Source of the DNA: Streptomyces radiopugnans | GTDB lineage: Bacteria > Actinomycetota > Actinomycetes > Streptomycetales > Streptomycetaceae | Direction of reading: 5' to 3' | NCBI RefSeq assembly: GCF_900110735.1 | Contig: NZ_FOET01000011.1 | Location: 1 to 64,000 of the forward strand | Length of the DNA: 64,000 nucleotides | In this document: one piece after another, positions 52,714 to 63,770 of the stretch | Position numbering within the stretch: position 1 is the stretch's first letter | How the letters are laid out: every line of letters begins with the position of its first letter | Notes under the pieces: model-generated | Databases searched by the model: none | What the model saw: the letters and a program-made list of their open reading frames with translations, nothing else | Told to the model about the DNA's origin: nothing | Program-made: the position numbers and the translations under genes

Positions 52714-52849
52714 ACCAACGTAGGCCGGAGACCGGCCCGGAGCCCGGGACGGACACGCCAGGGCCGCCCTTTGGGGTGCCCGTAGACTGGTGGATCGGCC
52801 CCCATCCGGGCCGGTCCACCAAGATCCTCTCGCTACGGGAAGTCGCCAC

Positions 52850-53938
52850 GTGTCGCTCACGATCGGAATCGTCGGCCTGCCCAACGTCGGCAAGTCGACC
52901 CTGTTCAACGCCCTGACCAAGAACGACGTCCTGGCGGCCAACTACCCGTTCGCCACCATCGAGCCGAACGTCGGCGTCGTCGGCGTCCCCGACGCCCGGC
53001 TCGCCCGGCTCGCGGAGATCTTCGGCTCCCAGCGCGTCCTGCCCGCGACCGTCGACTTCGTCGACATCGCCGGCATCGTGCGCGGCGCGAGCGAGGGCGA
53101 GGGACTGGGCAACAAGTTCCTGGCGAACATCCGCGAGTCGGACGCGATCTGCCAGGTCATCCGCGCCTTCGACGACGAGAACGTGGTCCACGTCGACGGC
53201 CGGGTCTCGCCCAAGGACGACATCGAGACGATCGACACCGAGCTGATCCTCGCCGACCTCCAGACCATCGAGAAGGTCCTGCCCCGGCTCCAGAAGGAGT
53301 CCCGGATCAAGAAGGACGTCCAGCCCAAGGTCAAGGCCGTCGAGGAGGCCAAGGCCATCCTGGACGAGGGCCGCACGCTGTTCTCGGCCGGCATCGTCCA
53401 GGGCTCCGAGCGGGCCGAGCTCCTGCACGACCTGCACCTGCTCACCACCAAGCCCTTCCTCTACGTCTTCAACGTGGACGAGGAGGAGCTGACCGACGAG
53501 GCCTTCAAGGAGGAGCAGCGCAAGCTGGTCGCCCCGGCCGAGGCGATCTTCCTCAACGCCAAGCTGGAGTCCGACCTCGCCGAGCTGGAGGAGGACGAGG
53601 CCCTGGAGCTGCTCCAGTCGGTGGGCCAGGAGGAGCCGGGCCTGGCCACCCTCGCCCGCGTCGGCTTCGACACCCTCGGCCTCCAGACGTACCTGACGGC
53701 GGGCCCGAAGGAGGCCCGCGCCTGGACGATCAAGAAGGGCGCCACGGCCCCCGAGGCGGCCGGCGTGATCCACACCGACTTCCAGAAGGGCTTCATCAAG
53801 GCCGAGGTGATCTCCTTCGATGACCTGGTCGAGGCGGGCTCGGTGGCCGAGGCCCGCGCCCGCGGCAAGGCCCGCATGGAGGGCAAGGACTACGTGATGC
53901 GCGACGGCGACGTGGTGGAGTTCCGCTTCAACGTCTGA
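52850..53938 (+). CDS. ychF: Ribosome-associated ATPase/GTPase YchF
   Basis: Obg-family P-loop protein of 362 residues, a universally conserved translation-associated ATPase that also affects oxidative stress response. G1 GLPNVGKST lies at about 9-17, G3 in DIAGIVRGASEGEG, and the NVDE motif in FNVDEEE replaces the usual NKxD, consistent with ATP preference. The C-terminal TGS-like domain ends MRDGDVVEFRFNV. GTG 52850 starts the conserved SLTIGIVGLPN sequence. It is monocistronic. Confidence 0.96.
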   Translation: MSLTIGIVGLPNVGKSTLFNALTKNDVLAANYPFATIEPNVGVVGVPDARLARLAEIFGSQRVLPATVDFVDIAGIVRGASEGEGLGNKFLANIRESDAICQVIRAFDDENVVHVDGRVSPKDDIETIDTELILADLQTIEKVLPRLQKESRIKKDVQPKVKAVEEAKAILDEGRTLFSAGIVQGSERAELLHDLHLLTTKPFLYVFNVDEEELTDEAFKEEQRKLVAPAEAIFLNAKLESDLAELEEDEALELLQSVGQEEPGLATLARVGFDTLGLQTYLTAGPKEARAWTIKKGATAPEAAGVIHTDFQKGFIKAEVISFDDLVEAGSVAEARARGKARMEGKDYVMRDGDVVEFRFNV

Positions 53939-54230
53939 CGGCCGGTTCCCCGATCGGCCGAAAGCCGGGCGGGGTGGGGAACCCGCGGTCCAGGGGGCTG
54001 GCCCCTTCCCGTCTCCTTCCGCGCACCCCGTGCCCTTCCGGGACGCGGACGTCCCGGCCGTCGCCGGCGGCCCGCGCGGCTGCCCGGCGAAACCCGCGCG
54101 GCACCCGCACGACATCCGCGGGACGGCCGGCGTTCGCCGTGGAGAGCGGCGTTCCGCAGGGCCCTGTCTGATGCCTCCGTACGCCAGTACGCTGTGCCCG
54201 GAGCCACGGACCGTCGTGAAAGGCGCGTGG

Positions 54231-57119
54231 ATGGGGGATCCGACTTTCGGGGTGCTGGGGCCGCTGAGGGTACGGGCGCGGGGCGCCGAGGTCCGTATCG
54301 GGGGCCCCAAGCCGAGGGCTGTCCTCGCCACGCTGCTGCTGCAGCCGGGGGCCTTCGTCTCGCTCGACATGCTGGTCGAGGTCCTGTGGCCCGGCGGCGC
54401 TCCCCGCTCCGCCGTCGCCAACGTCCGCACCTATGTGCGCGCGCTCCGCCGCGCCCTGTCGGAGGCGGGGGTCGCCACCGGCGGACTGCGCACCCGGCCG
54501 TCGGGGTACGCGTTCGACGCCGCGCCCGGCGACATCGACATGTCGCTCTTCGAACAGCGGCTGGAGCGGGCCCGCGCGGAGCGCGACCGCGGCGACGACG
54601 ACGCGGCGCTGCGCCGCTACGAGTCGGCCCTCGGCCTCTGGCGCGGCAGCGTGCTGCAGGACGTGCCGTCCAGCGTGGTGTGGGACCCGGTGATCGCCAG
54701 GGCCGAGGAGGCGCGGTCGGCCGCGGTCGGCGAGTGCCTCGAAGTGCGGCTGCGCATGGGCGAGTACGCGCCGCTGGTCGCGGAGCTGCGCTCCCGTCTC
54801 GCCGAGGACCCGTTACGGGAGGACCTGTGGCAGATGCTGGTGCGGGCGCTGCACGGATCGGGCCGCACCGCGCAGGCCCGGGCCGCGTACGCCGAGGCCG
54901 AGCGGATCCTGGCGGCCGAGCTCGGCGTCGAACCGGGCGCCTCCCTGCGCCGCACCGGGGAGGAGGTCAACGGCTACACCGGCCGGCGCCGGCCCGTGCC
55001 GGCCGAGCCGGTGTGCCAGCTTCCGATGGACGTGCCGGACTTCACCGGCCGGTCCGAGGAGGTCGCCGCGCTGGAGGGGCTGCTGTCGGCGGCCGGCCGG
55101 CAGCCGGTCGTCGCCGTCCTGTCGGGCCCGCCGGGCTCGGGGAAGACGACCCTGGCGGTCCACGTGGCGCACCGGGTGCGCCGCGCCTTCCCCGACGGCC
55201 AGCTCTTCGTGGACCTGGGCGGGATGAGCGACCGGCCGCGCGAGCCGGCCGACGTCCTGGCCGAGATGCTGCGGGGGCTCGGCGTCATCGACAGTGCCGT
55301 CCCCGGCGAGCCGGCCGAGCGGGCGGCGCTGCTGCGTTCGCGCATGGCGCAGCGCCGGTTCCTCGTCGTCCTCGACGACGCGGCGGGCGGCGCGCAGGTG
55401 CGCCCTCTGCTCCCCGGGACCGGGGGATCGGCGGTGCTCGTCAGCTCGCGCCGCCGGATGCCGGGGCTGCCCGCGCACCACTTCCCCATCGGTGTGATGA
55501 GACACGACGAGGCCCGCGCGCTCCTCGGCGCGATCGTGGGGGAGGAGCGGCTGCGCCGGGAGGGGACCGACGCCGACCGGGTGCTCGCCGGCTGCGGCTC
55601 GCTGCCGCTGGCCGTACGGATCGCCGGCTCCCGGCTGGCCAACCGGCCGGGCTGGAGCGTCGGCACGCTGGCCGACTTCCTGCACGACGAGCGCGGACGG
55701 CTGGACCAGCTCCAGACGGGCGAGATGGAGGTGCGGGCGAGCGCGGAGCTGAGCTACCGCCATCTGCCCGAGCAGGCGGCGACGGCCTTCCGGGCCTTCG
55801 GGCACCTGACCGGCGACGCGGTGCCCGGCTGGCTCGTCGCGGTGGCGATGGGCCGCTCCGACGGGGCCGCCGGGGAGCTGGAGACGCTGGCCGACGAGCA
55901 CCTGGTCGAGGTGGTGGGCACCGACCGGCTGGGGCTGCAGCGTTACCGGATGCACGACCTGCTGCGCTGCTACGCCCGGGAGCTGGCCGAGGAGGACGGC
56001 ACGGACGTGCTCCTGCGGCGCCGGCTGCAGGTCGTCGACGCCCTGATCGCGCTCGCCCGCTGTGCGAACTCGGCCATGCCCACCCGCTTCCTCGGGGTGC
56101 TCGGGGAACCGGTCTGGCCGACCGGGCCGGCCGCCGCGGTCGTGCACACGGTGCGCGCCCGGGCCGTCGAGTGGTTCGAGACCGAGCGCCGGCTCCTCGT
56201 CCGGGCGGTGGAGTCGGCGCTGCGGCTCGGCCACGTCTCCCGGGCCGCCGATCTCGCCATCGAGCTGGCGGGCTTCTTCGACATGCGCGGCTACTACGGC
56301 GACTGGCTGCGGACGCACCGGCTCGTACTCGACGCGATGCCGGAACCGGCCGGCGCCCGGGCCGCGGCGCTGCTGCGCAACCTGGGCCAGCTCCATCTCT
56401 ACCAGGACCGGTACGCCGACGCCCTCGCGTCGTTCGACACCTCGCGCGCCCTCTTCGCCGGGCTGGGGCATCCGTCGGGCGAGGCGGTCGCCGCGGTGGG
56501 GGCCGGTTCCGTGCACCGGGTCGTGGGCGATCTCGGCGCCGCGCTGAAGGCTTTCACCGACGCGCTGCGCGGGTTCGGCGGGGTGGGCGACCGGCACGGG
56601 GAGGCGGTCGCGCACAACGCGATCGCCTCGGTGTGGCTGGAGCGCCGGGACCCGGACGCCGCGGCGCCGTGGCTGGACGGCGCCCTGGAGCTGTCCCGCG
56701 GCATCGGCGACCGGCACCGGGAGGCGCAGGTGCGCCGCCGGATCGCGGTGCTGCACGAGCTGCGCGGCGAACCGCACGCCGCACGAGCCGAACTGGAGCA
56801 CGCGCTCGGCATCTTCGACGAGCTGGCCGACACGCACTGCGCGGCCTACGTACAGCAGAGCATCGGGGAGCTGTGCCTGCGTCAGGGCGACGCGGGCCAG
56901 GCGTCGGTGCTGCTGGTGGACGCGCTCGCCGTGCAGCGGCAGCTCGGTGACCGCCGGGCGGAGGCGCGTGTCGCGTGCCTGCTGGGCGAACTGCACCGGG
57001 CGACCGGCCGGGAGCAGACCGCCAGGCGCTACTTCCACCGCTCCCTGTCCACGTGGCGCCGGCTCGAAGCGTGCGAACAGGCCGAACTCGTGGACGCGAA
57101 GCTGCGTTCGCCGCGCTGA
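54231..57119 (+). CDS. SARP/AfsR-like regulator with NB-ARC and TPR, containing a TTA codon
   Basis: Regulator of 962 residues. An OmpR-type winged helix (about 1-92, FGVLGPLRVRARGAEV) is followed by a BTAD domain (about 98-243), an NB-ARC ATPase (about 270-545, P-loop GPPGSGKTTLAV near 300, LVVLDDAAGG as Walker B) and C-terminal tetratricopeptide repeats (about 690-955). AfsR-like SARPs activate secondary metabolism from direct heptamer repeats. ATG 54231 is chosen with GAAAGG 7 bases upstream and a -10 hexamer TACGCT at about 54189-54194; ATG 54171 lies before that hexamer. Leu195 is encoded by TTA (54813-54815), the rare bldA-dependent codon. No antibiotic gene cluster lies next to it. Confidence 0.93.
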   Translation: MGDPTFGVLGPLRVRARGAEVRIGGPKPRAVLATLLLQPGAFVSLDMLVEVLWPGGAPRSAVANVRTYVRALRRALSEAGVATGGLRTRPSGYAFDAAPGDIDMSLFEQRLERARAERDRGDDDAALRRYESALGLWRGSVLQDVPSSVVWDPVIARAEEARSAAVGECLEVRLRMGEYAPLVAELRSRLAEDPLREDLWQMLVRALHGSGRTAQARAAYAEAERILAAELGVEPGASLRRTGEEVNGYTGRRRPVPAEPVCQLPMDVPDFTGRSEEVAALEGLLSAAGRQPVVAVLSGPPGSGKTTLAVHVAHRVRRAFPDGQLFVDLGGMSDRPREPADVLAEMLRGLGVIDSAVPGEPAERAALLRSRMAQRRFLVVLDDAAGGAQVRPLLPGTGGSAVLVSSRRRMPGLPAHHFPIGVMRHDEARALLGAIVGEERLRREGTDADRVLAGCGSLPLAVRIAGSRLANRPGWSVGTLADFLHDERGRLDQLQTGEMEVRASAELSYRHLPEQAATAFRAFGHLTGDAVPGWLVAVAMGRSDGAAGELETLADEHLVEVVGTDRLGLQRYRMHDLLRCYARELAEEDGTDVLLRRRLQVVDALIALARCANSAMPTRFLGVLGEPVWPTGPAAAVVHTVRARAVEWFETERRLLVRAVESALRLGHVSRAADLAIELAGFFDMRGYYGDWLRTHRLVLDAMPEPAGARAAALLRNLGQLHLYQDRYADALASFDTSRALFAGLGHPSGEAVAAVGAGSVHRVVGDLGAALKAFTDALRGFGGVGDRHGEAVAHNAIASVWLERRDPDAAAPWLDGALELSRGIGDRHREAQVRRRIAVLHELRGEPHAARAELEHALGIFDELADTHCAAYVQQSIGELCLRQGDAGQASVLLVDALAVQRQLGDRRAEARVACLLGELHRATGREQTARRYFHRSLSTWRRLEACEQAELVDAKLRSPR

Positions 57120-57223
57120 CGCGTTCCGCGGGCGTACCGCCCCCGGCGCCGAGGACGGTACGCCCCGCGGGGCGGGGCCGGGAGGTGCGGCGGCCCGGCC
57201 CCCGTCACGGCGCGGGCGTCACA

Positions 57224-57802
57224 TCAGCACCTGTTGTTGCTCGTCTGGTAGCGCGTCGTGTAGTCGGGGTAGCCGACCCCCTGCACCACCGCGGTGACGA
57301 CCGCCCCGTTGTGGATCTGCTCGTAGTGCAGGTGCGGGGAGAGGCTGTACGTGGCGGAGGACTTGCCGACCCGGCCGATCAGCTGGCCGGCGCTGACCTT
57401 GTCGCCCTTGCTGACCTCGCGGTTGTACAGGTGCGCGTAGCGCGTCCGCCAGCCGTCCCCGTGCCCGATCACGATGGTGTTGCCGTAGCCGGTGGTGGTG
57501 GAGTAGTGGGAGGAGAGGACGGTGCCGCCGGCGCTGGCGAACACCCGGCGCTTGAAGTCGTCCGGATTGCCGTTCGCGTCGTAGTGGTTCCAGTCGACCG
57601 AGTGGGCCGGGCTGTGTCCGTTCCAGTTGCTGCCGCGCCAGACCTGGCCGCAGGCGAAGGGCATCTTGAAGTTGGGCCGGGACAGGGTCTGTACGGCGTC
57701 CGGCGAGGTCTCCTGCGGTGTCGCGACGGCTGCGGGAGCCGTGGCCGCGAGGGCGGCGACCGCGCTCGCGGCCGCGAGTATCCGGCGGGAACGTCTCTGC
57801 AT
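57224..57802 (-). CDS. Secreted M23 family metallopeptidase
   Basis: Exported protein of 192 residues. A signal peptide (about 1-28, ending near AVATPQ) precedes a LytM/lysostaphin-like domain with zinc-binding HSVD (His67, Asp70) and HLHYE near residue 160, and the GYGNTIVIGHGDGWRTRYAHL strand pair typical of M23. It should cut peptidoglycan cross-bridges or related peptides. Cysteines 51 and 192 may form a disulphide. ATG 57802 has GGGGA upstream. Divergent from the S8 protease, with 340 bp between. Confidence 0.9.
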   Translation of the reverse strand: MQRRSRRILAAASAVAALAATAPAAVATPQETSPDAVQTLSRPNFKMPFACGQVWRGSNWNGHSPAHSVDWNHYDANGNPDDFKRRVFASAGGTVLSSHYSTTTGYGNTIVIGHGDGWRTRYAHLYNREVSKGDKVSAGQLIGRVGKSSATYSLSPHLHYEQIHNGAVVTAVVQGVGYPDYTTRYQTSNNRC

Positions 57803-58142
57803 GGGCTTCCCCTTGTGGTCGGTGACGGGGCGATTGAAGGGGGCGCCCATACAAAGCGGATACAACCGCCGGGCCCTGCCCTGTCCTGCCCGGCGGTGCG
57901 GGACGGCGCGGACCGGGCCGGGCCGGGCCGGATCGGTCCGGGCGTCCGGGCGCCGTGGCCGGAAACGTGTTGACGGCGCGTGACATGTACGTGTCTTTGT
58001 GCACGCACCCTTGTGTCTTTCCTATGGATCGGCGAATCTTTCGAGCGGCGAATCGTTCCGGAACCCCGCACCTCCCGGTGCTTGATTTGTCATGCTCATG
58101 CGCATCCCCTCAGCAGCGCACCCCACAGGAGGAGGACCCCCC
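57803..58142. other. Divergent region between the two secreted peptidases
   Basis: 340 bp. Near the right side the 8-mer GGCGAATC occurs at 58031-58038 and 58047-58054, 16 bp apart, in an A+T-richer stretch that probably includes the S8 protease promoter. TTGACG at 57970-57975 is a possible -35 for rightward transcription. No other feature is recognised. Confidence 0.5.
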
Positions 58143-59732
<1,590 letters not shown>

Positions 59733-59824
59733 GCCCGGGCGAGGCGGCTCTCCGGCGCCCCTGACCGGCCGTGCGCCGGACCGTGCGCCGACCGCACAGC
59801 CTCGTGCGCGACCTGTGCACAGCC

Positions 59825-59855
59825 CCTGCCCCCACGGCCTCGCCGTGGGGGCAGG
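59825..59855 (+). terminator. Terminator downstream of the S8 protease
   Basis: A perfect 13-bp stem, CCTGCCCCCACGG at 59825-59837 and its complement at 59843-59855, has a CCTCG loop and is followed by TTCG. Confidence 0.88.
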
Positions 59856-59978
59856 TTCGTGCTCGAAACCTGCTCTGAGCAGCACTTCATCACATCGGGT
59901 GAAACCCTGGCCGATTGTTGCGGCGTACAACCTTCCGTTGCCAAGCTGTTGCACACCGTCAAGCCGTTGGGAGGACAT

Positions 59979-60731
59979 GTGCCTTTCGGTGAGCAGCCCG
60001 CATATCTGCGTGTGGCCGGAGATCTCCGCCGGAAGATCGCCGACGGCACGCTTCCGCCGCGCACCCGGCTGCCGTCGCAGGCCCGCATCCGCGCGGAGTA
60101 CGGCGTCTCGGACACCGTCGCGCTGGAGGCCCGCAAGGTGCTGATGGCCGAGGGGCTGGTCGAGGGCCGCTCCGGGTCGGGGACGTACGTGCGCGAACGG
60201 CCCGTGCCGCGCAGGGTGATCCGCACCGGCTACCGGCCGGCCGGCGAGGTCGGCCCCTTCCGCCAGGAGCAGGCCGACGAACGGGTGTCGGGCACCTGGG
60301 AGTCCCACAGCGACCAGGAGGAGGCGGGCCCGGCGATCGCGGAGCGGCTGCGGATCAAGGAGGGGGAGCGGGTGATGCGCACCCGCTACCTGTTCCGTAT
60401 CGACGGGGAGCCCTCGATGCTCTCCACCTCCTGGGAGCCGCTGGCCATCACCGGGCGCACCCCCGTGATGCTGCCGGAGGAGGGGCCGCTCGGCGGACGG
60501 GGGGTGGTCGAGCGGATGGCGGCCATCGACATCGTCGTGGACAACGTGGTGGAGGAGGTCGGAGCCCGTCCCGGCATGGCGGAGGAGATGCTCGTGCTGG
60601 GCGGGGTGCCGGGACACACCGTGCTGGTGATCGAGCGGACGTACCGCGCCGGCGGGCGCCCGGTGGAGACCGCGGACGTGATCGTGCCCGCGGACCGCCA
60701 CCACGCGGTGTACCACCTCCCCGTGCGCTGA
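59979..60731 (+). CDS. GntR-family regulator with UTRA domain (HutC type)
   Basis: Regulator of 250 residues. The GntR winged helix (about 6-75, AYLRVAGDLRRKIADGTLPPR and SGSGTYV) is followed by a UTRA ligand-binding domain (about 95-245, RYLFRIDGEPSMLSTSW and the final DVIVPADRHHAVYHLPVR). HutC-type proteins respond to sugars, amino acids or phosphonates. GTG 59979 has GGGAGG just upstream. An inverted repeat GTTG-N7-CAAC at about 59917-59931 lies upstream and may be its own operator. The ligand is unknown. Confidence 0.9.
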   Translation: MPFGEQPAYLRVAGDLRRKIADGTLPPRTRLPSQARIRAEYGVSDTVALEARKVLMAEGLVEGRSGSGTYVRERPVPRRVIRTGYRPAGEVGPFRQEQADERVSGTWESHSDQEEAGPAIAERLRIKEGERVMRTRYLFRIDGEPSMLSTSWEPLAITGRTPVMLPEEGPLGGRGVVERMAAIDIVVDNVVEEVGARPGMAEEMLVLGGVPGHTVLVIERTYRAGGRPVETADVIVPADRHHAVYHLPVR

Positions 60732-60910
60732 GGCGCTCCCGTGCGCCCCTCCGGATGCCGCGGTCACTCGCACACATGGCCGAAACCATGCCTCATTGTG
60801 CCAACATGAATGCGCTGAGTGAGGCCCGGGCGTAGGCTCGGGCATATGCAGACCGGTGGATCGCTGGGGGAAGTCGCACGGCGCGGGGCGCCGGGCGGGA
60901 GGGGCGCGTG

Positions 60911-61138
60911 ATGAGTGAGAGCAGGACCGTGCTCCCCTGGATGGTCATACGGCAGGATCCGAACGGCAACCGCTACCGCGTCGGCCGCTATGCCACCCGG
61001 GCCGAGGCCCAGAGCATGGCCGAGCGGCTGAGCGGGCACCGGGCGGGCGGCGCCGGGGCGGAAGGGGCGGACGGGAGGGCGGGAGAGCGGCGCTACCTGG
61101 TCGAGCGCATGCGCCGCGGAGGCGGTGATCACGCCTGA
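60911..61138 (+). CDS. Small SPOR-like protein
   Basis: Protein of 75 residues. WMVIRQDPNGNRYRVGRYATRAEAQSMAERL resembles the N-terminal half of SPOR domains, as annotated for small streptomycete proteins; the remainder is Gly/Arg-rich with YLVERM. It has no signal peptide, so a peptidoglycan role is unlikely. ATG 60911 follows GGAGGGG; GTG 60908 is in frame. A -10 hexamer TAGGCT lies at about 60834-60839. The phosphatase gene starts about 73 bp downstream, and that gene's promoter lies just after this stop. Confidence 0.78.
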   Translation: MSESRTVLPWMVIRQDPNGNRYRVGRYATRAEAQSMAERLSGHRAGGAGAEGADGRAGERRYLVERMRRGGGDHA

Positions 61139-61211
61139 CCCAATGCACAATCGGGTATACGGACAAACAGTCCCAAAGTGCCCGGGTGTGCGCCCGGGCG
61201 AGGGCCCGAGC

Positions 61212-63770
61212 GTGGACGAGGACGGCGTGAACGACCCACCCAAGGCATTCCACGGCGCGGTCGAGGGCGTGACCACCTCGCTGCTCGACACCCTGCGCGT
61301 CGGTGTCGTCATGTTCGACACCGACGGCTACATCATGCTGTGGAGCCCCACGGTCGAGGAGATCCTCGGGTGGCCCGCCGAGGCCATGGTCGGCCGCTAC
61401 TACGGCGGCTACCTCACCGAGGACCCCGTCGAGGCCTCCTCGGGCGCCTCCGTTCCGCGCGGCGGGATCTACCGGGCCATCGGGGAGAACGGGTACTGGC
61501 GCGGAAAACTCCGCGTCCGCCACCGCGACGGCTACACCGTCGAGGTCGAGGCCCGCGCCTCCCTGCTCACGCCGCCCGACTGCAAACCGTTCGTTCTGGC
61601 CAACATCGTCGAGACCTCCCGGCTGCGCGCCGTCGAACAGGACCTCGCCGCACTCGACGCCCTCTTCGCCACCTCCCCGCTCGGCATCGCCGTCTTCGAC
61701 ACCGAGCACCGCTACGTCCGCGCCAACGAGGCACTGGCCCGGCTCAACGGGAGGCCGGTCCACGAGACCCTCGGCAGGACCGTCCACGAGGTCCTGCCGC
61801 AGAACATGGCCGACACCCTCGCCCAGATCCAGTCCCTCGTGCTGAGGACCGGCCGCCCCGTGGTGGACACCGTCCTGGCCGCGCCCGACGGGCACGGCTG
61901 GCGCTCGGTGTCGTACGGCAGGCTCACCAGCCCCGACGGACGCGTCCTCGGCGTCAGCTCCACGGTGATGGACGTCACCGAGCGGCGCGACGCGATGGAG
62001 AAGATCGAGCGCGCCCGGCAGCGGCTGAAGCTCCTGGACGACGTCGGCGTGGCCCTCGGCGATCTGCTCGACGTCCCCAGGATCGCCAGGACGCTGGCCG
62101 GCGCCCTCGTCCCGCGCTTCGCCGACTACTCGAGCGTGATGCTCTACGGCGCCGTCGCCCACGGCGGCGAACTGCCCCGCGCCGGCCGCCCGCCCGGCGC
62201 CCCGCTGCTCCAGCTCGGCGCCGCGGCCAAGGACCGCGGCCCGGTGGTGGAGCGGATGCTGAGGGTCGGTCAGGACATCGCGCTGGAGAGGGGGTCGATC
62301 TTCGAGAGCGTGCTCGACTCGGCCGTCCCCCACCTGGTGATGTCCCGCGAGGAACTGGTCTCCGCCTCCTATCCGGGCGACCCCAAGGTCCAGGCCGCCC
62401 TCGATCTGGACATCCACTCCCTGATGGTCGTCCCGCTGCGCGCCCGGGGCACCGTCCTGGGGCTGCTGCTGCTCAACCGCGCCGAGGGCCGCGCCGCCTT
62501 CGACCGCGACGACCTCGCGCTCGCGATGGAACTGGCCGGGCGCGCCGGCATCAGCCTGGACAACGCCCGCCTCTACGCCCGCGAGCGCGAGAGCGCCCTG
62601 ATGCTCCAGCGCAGCCTGATGCCCCAGCAGGTGCCCTCGCCCCCCGGTGTGCAGATCGCCTACCGCTACGTTCCCGGGGGCAGCCACGCCGAGGCCGAGG
62701 CCGAGGCGGGCGGCGACTGGTTCGACGTGATCCCCCTGGCGGGCGGCCGGGTCGCCTTCGTCGTCGGCGACGTGATGGGTCACGGGCTGCGCGCCGCGGC
62801 CACCATGGGGCAGCTGCGCACGGCCGTGCGCACCCTGGCGGCACTCGACCTGCCGCCCGACGAACTGCTGCGCCGCGTCAACGACCTGGCCGACGACCTC
62901 GCCCAGGGCCCCGACGAGCCCCTGATGGCCACCTGCGTCTACGCCGTCTACGACCCCTCCACCCGCCAGTGCACCCTCGCCATCGCCGGGCACGTGCCGC
63001 CGCTGCTGCTGACCGGCCGGGGCGGAGGCTGGGACGTCACCCCGGTCGAGGCGCCCTCGGGCGCTCCGCTGGGCGTCGGCGGGGTGGAGTTCGAGCCCGT
63101 GAGCCTGGGGGTGGAGGACGGATCGGTCCTCGTGCTCTACACCGACGGGCTGATCGAACACCGCGGCGAGGACATCACCGAGGGGCTGGACCGCCTGATG
63201 TCCCTGCTCGCCGGCCTGCCCGCCCAGCCGTTCCTCGAGGACGTCTGCGACCGGGTGCTCGGCGACCTGGACCAGGGCGCCGAGCCGGACGGCCGGGGCG
63301 CCGCCTCCTCCGGTCCCGCCGGCCCGGCGCGTTCCACGGGCCCGGTGGGCTCGGTGGATGACGTCGCGCTGCTGCTGGCCCGGCTCGGCGGCCTCCCCGA
63401 GGGCAGCTCCGCCTCCTGGACCTTCCCCGCCGAGACGTACGCCGCACGCCGGGCCCGCGACGCCGTCCGCGGCGTCCTGCGCGGCTGGGGGCTGGAGACG
63501 CTGACCGACGACACCGTGCTGCTCGTCAGCGAGCTGGTCACCAACGCCCTGCGCCACGCCCACGGGCCCATCGGCGTGCGGATGGTGCGCGGCACCTCCC
63601 TGCTGGTGGAGGTCTCCGACCCGCTGCCCGCCCCGCCCCGCGAGCGCAACGCCGCCGTGGACGACGAGGGCGGGCGCGGCATCCAGCTCGTCGCCCGCGG
63701 CGCGCGCCGCTGGGGAACCCGCCACGGACCGATCGGCAAGACCGTGTGGTTCGAACTGAGCCTGCCGTGA
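61212..63770 (+). CDS. PAS-PAS-GAF-SpoIIE phosphatase-HATPase protein
   Basis: Signalling protein of 852 residues: two PAS domains (about 20-130 and 140-255, VGVVMFDTDGYIMLWSP, LGIAVFDTEHRYVRANEAL), a GAF domain (about 280-455), a PP2C SpoIIE phosphatase (about 490-690, GGDWFDVIPLAGGRVAFVVGDVMG) and an HATPase_c anti-sigma-like domain (about 735-850, SELVTNALRHAHG, DEGGRGIQLVARG). It may both dephosphorylate an anti-anti-sigma factor and inhibit a sigma factor. No membrane helix is visible. GTG 61212 is preferred, with TATACG at 61154-61159 as a -10 and a leader of about 45 bases; earlier in-frame starts at 61125 and 61143 lie before that hexamer. It is a paralogue of the frameshifted gene at 42244. 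Confidence 0.9.
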   Translation: MDEDGVNDPPKAFHGAVEGVTTSLLDTLRVGVVMFDTDGYIMLWSPTVEEILGWPAEAMVGRYYGGYLTEDPVEASSGASVPRGGIYRAIGENGYWRGKLRVRHRDGYTVEVEARASLLTPPDCKPFVLANIVETSRLRAVEQDLAALDALFATSPLGIAVFDTEHRYVRANEALARLNGRPVHETLGRTVHEVLPQNMADTLAQIQSLVLRTGRPVVDTVLAAPDGHGWRSVSYGRLTSPDGRVLGVSSTVMDVTERRDAMEKIERARQRLKLLDDVGVALGDLLDVPRIARTLAGALVPRFADYSSVMLYGAVAHGGELPRAGRPPGAPLLQLGAAAKDRGPVVERMLRVGQDIALERGSIFESVLDSAVPHLVMSREELVSASYPGDPKVQAALDLDIHSLMVVPLRARGTVLGLLLLNRAEGRAAFDRDDLALAMELAGRAGISLDNARLYARERESALMLQRSLMPQQVPSPPGVQIAYRYVPGGSHAEAEAEAGGDWFDVIPLAGGRVAFVVGDVMGHGLRAAATMGQLRTAVRTLAALDLPPDELLRRVNDLADDLAQGPDEPLMATCVYAVYDPSTRQCTLAIAGHVPPLLLTGRGGGWDVTPVEAPSGAPLGVGGVEFEPVSLGVEDGSVLVLYTDGLIEHRGEDITEGLDRLMSLLAGLPAQPFLEDVCDRVLGDLDQGAEPDGRGAASSGPAGPARSTGPVGSVDDVALLLARLGGLPEGSSASWTFPAETYAARRARDAVRGVLRGWGLETLTDDTVLLVSELVTNALRHAHGPIGVRMVRGTSLLVEVSDPLPAPPRERNAAVDDEGGRGIQLVARGARRWGTRHGPIGKTVWFELSLP

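Noticed and set aside
49739-54430. Very long open frame on the minus strand (about 1560 codons) across xseA, ispH and ychF
   Set aside because: It lies antisense to well-conserved genes and arises from high-G+C codon structure; the translation is Arg/Gly/Ala-rich with no domain.
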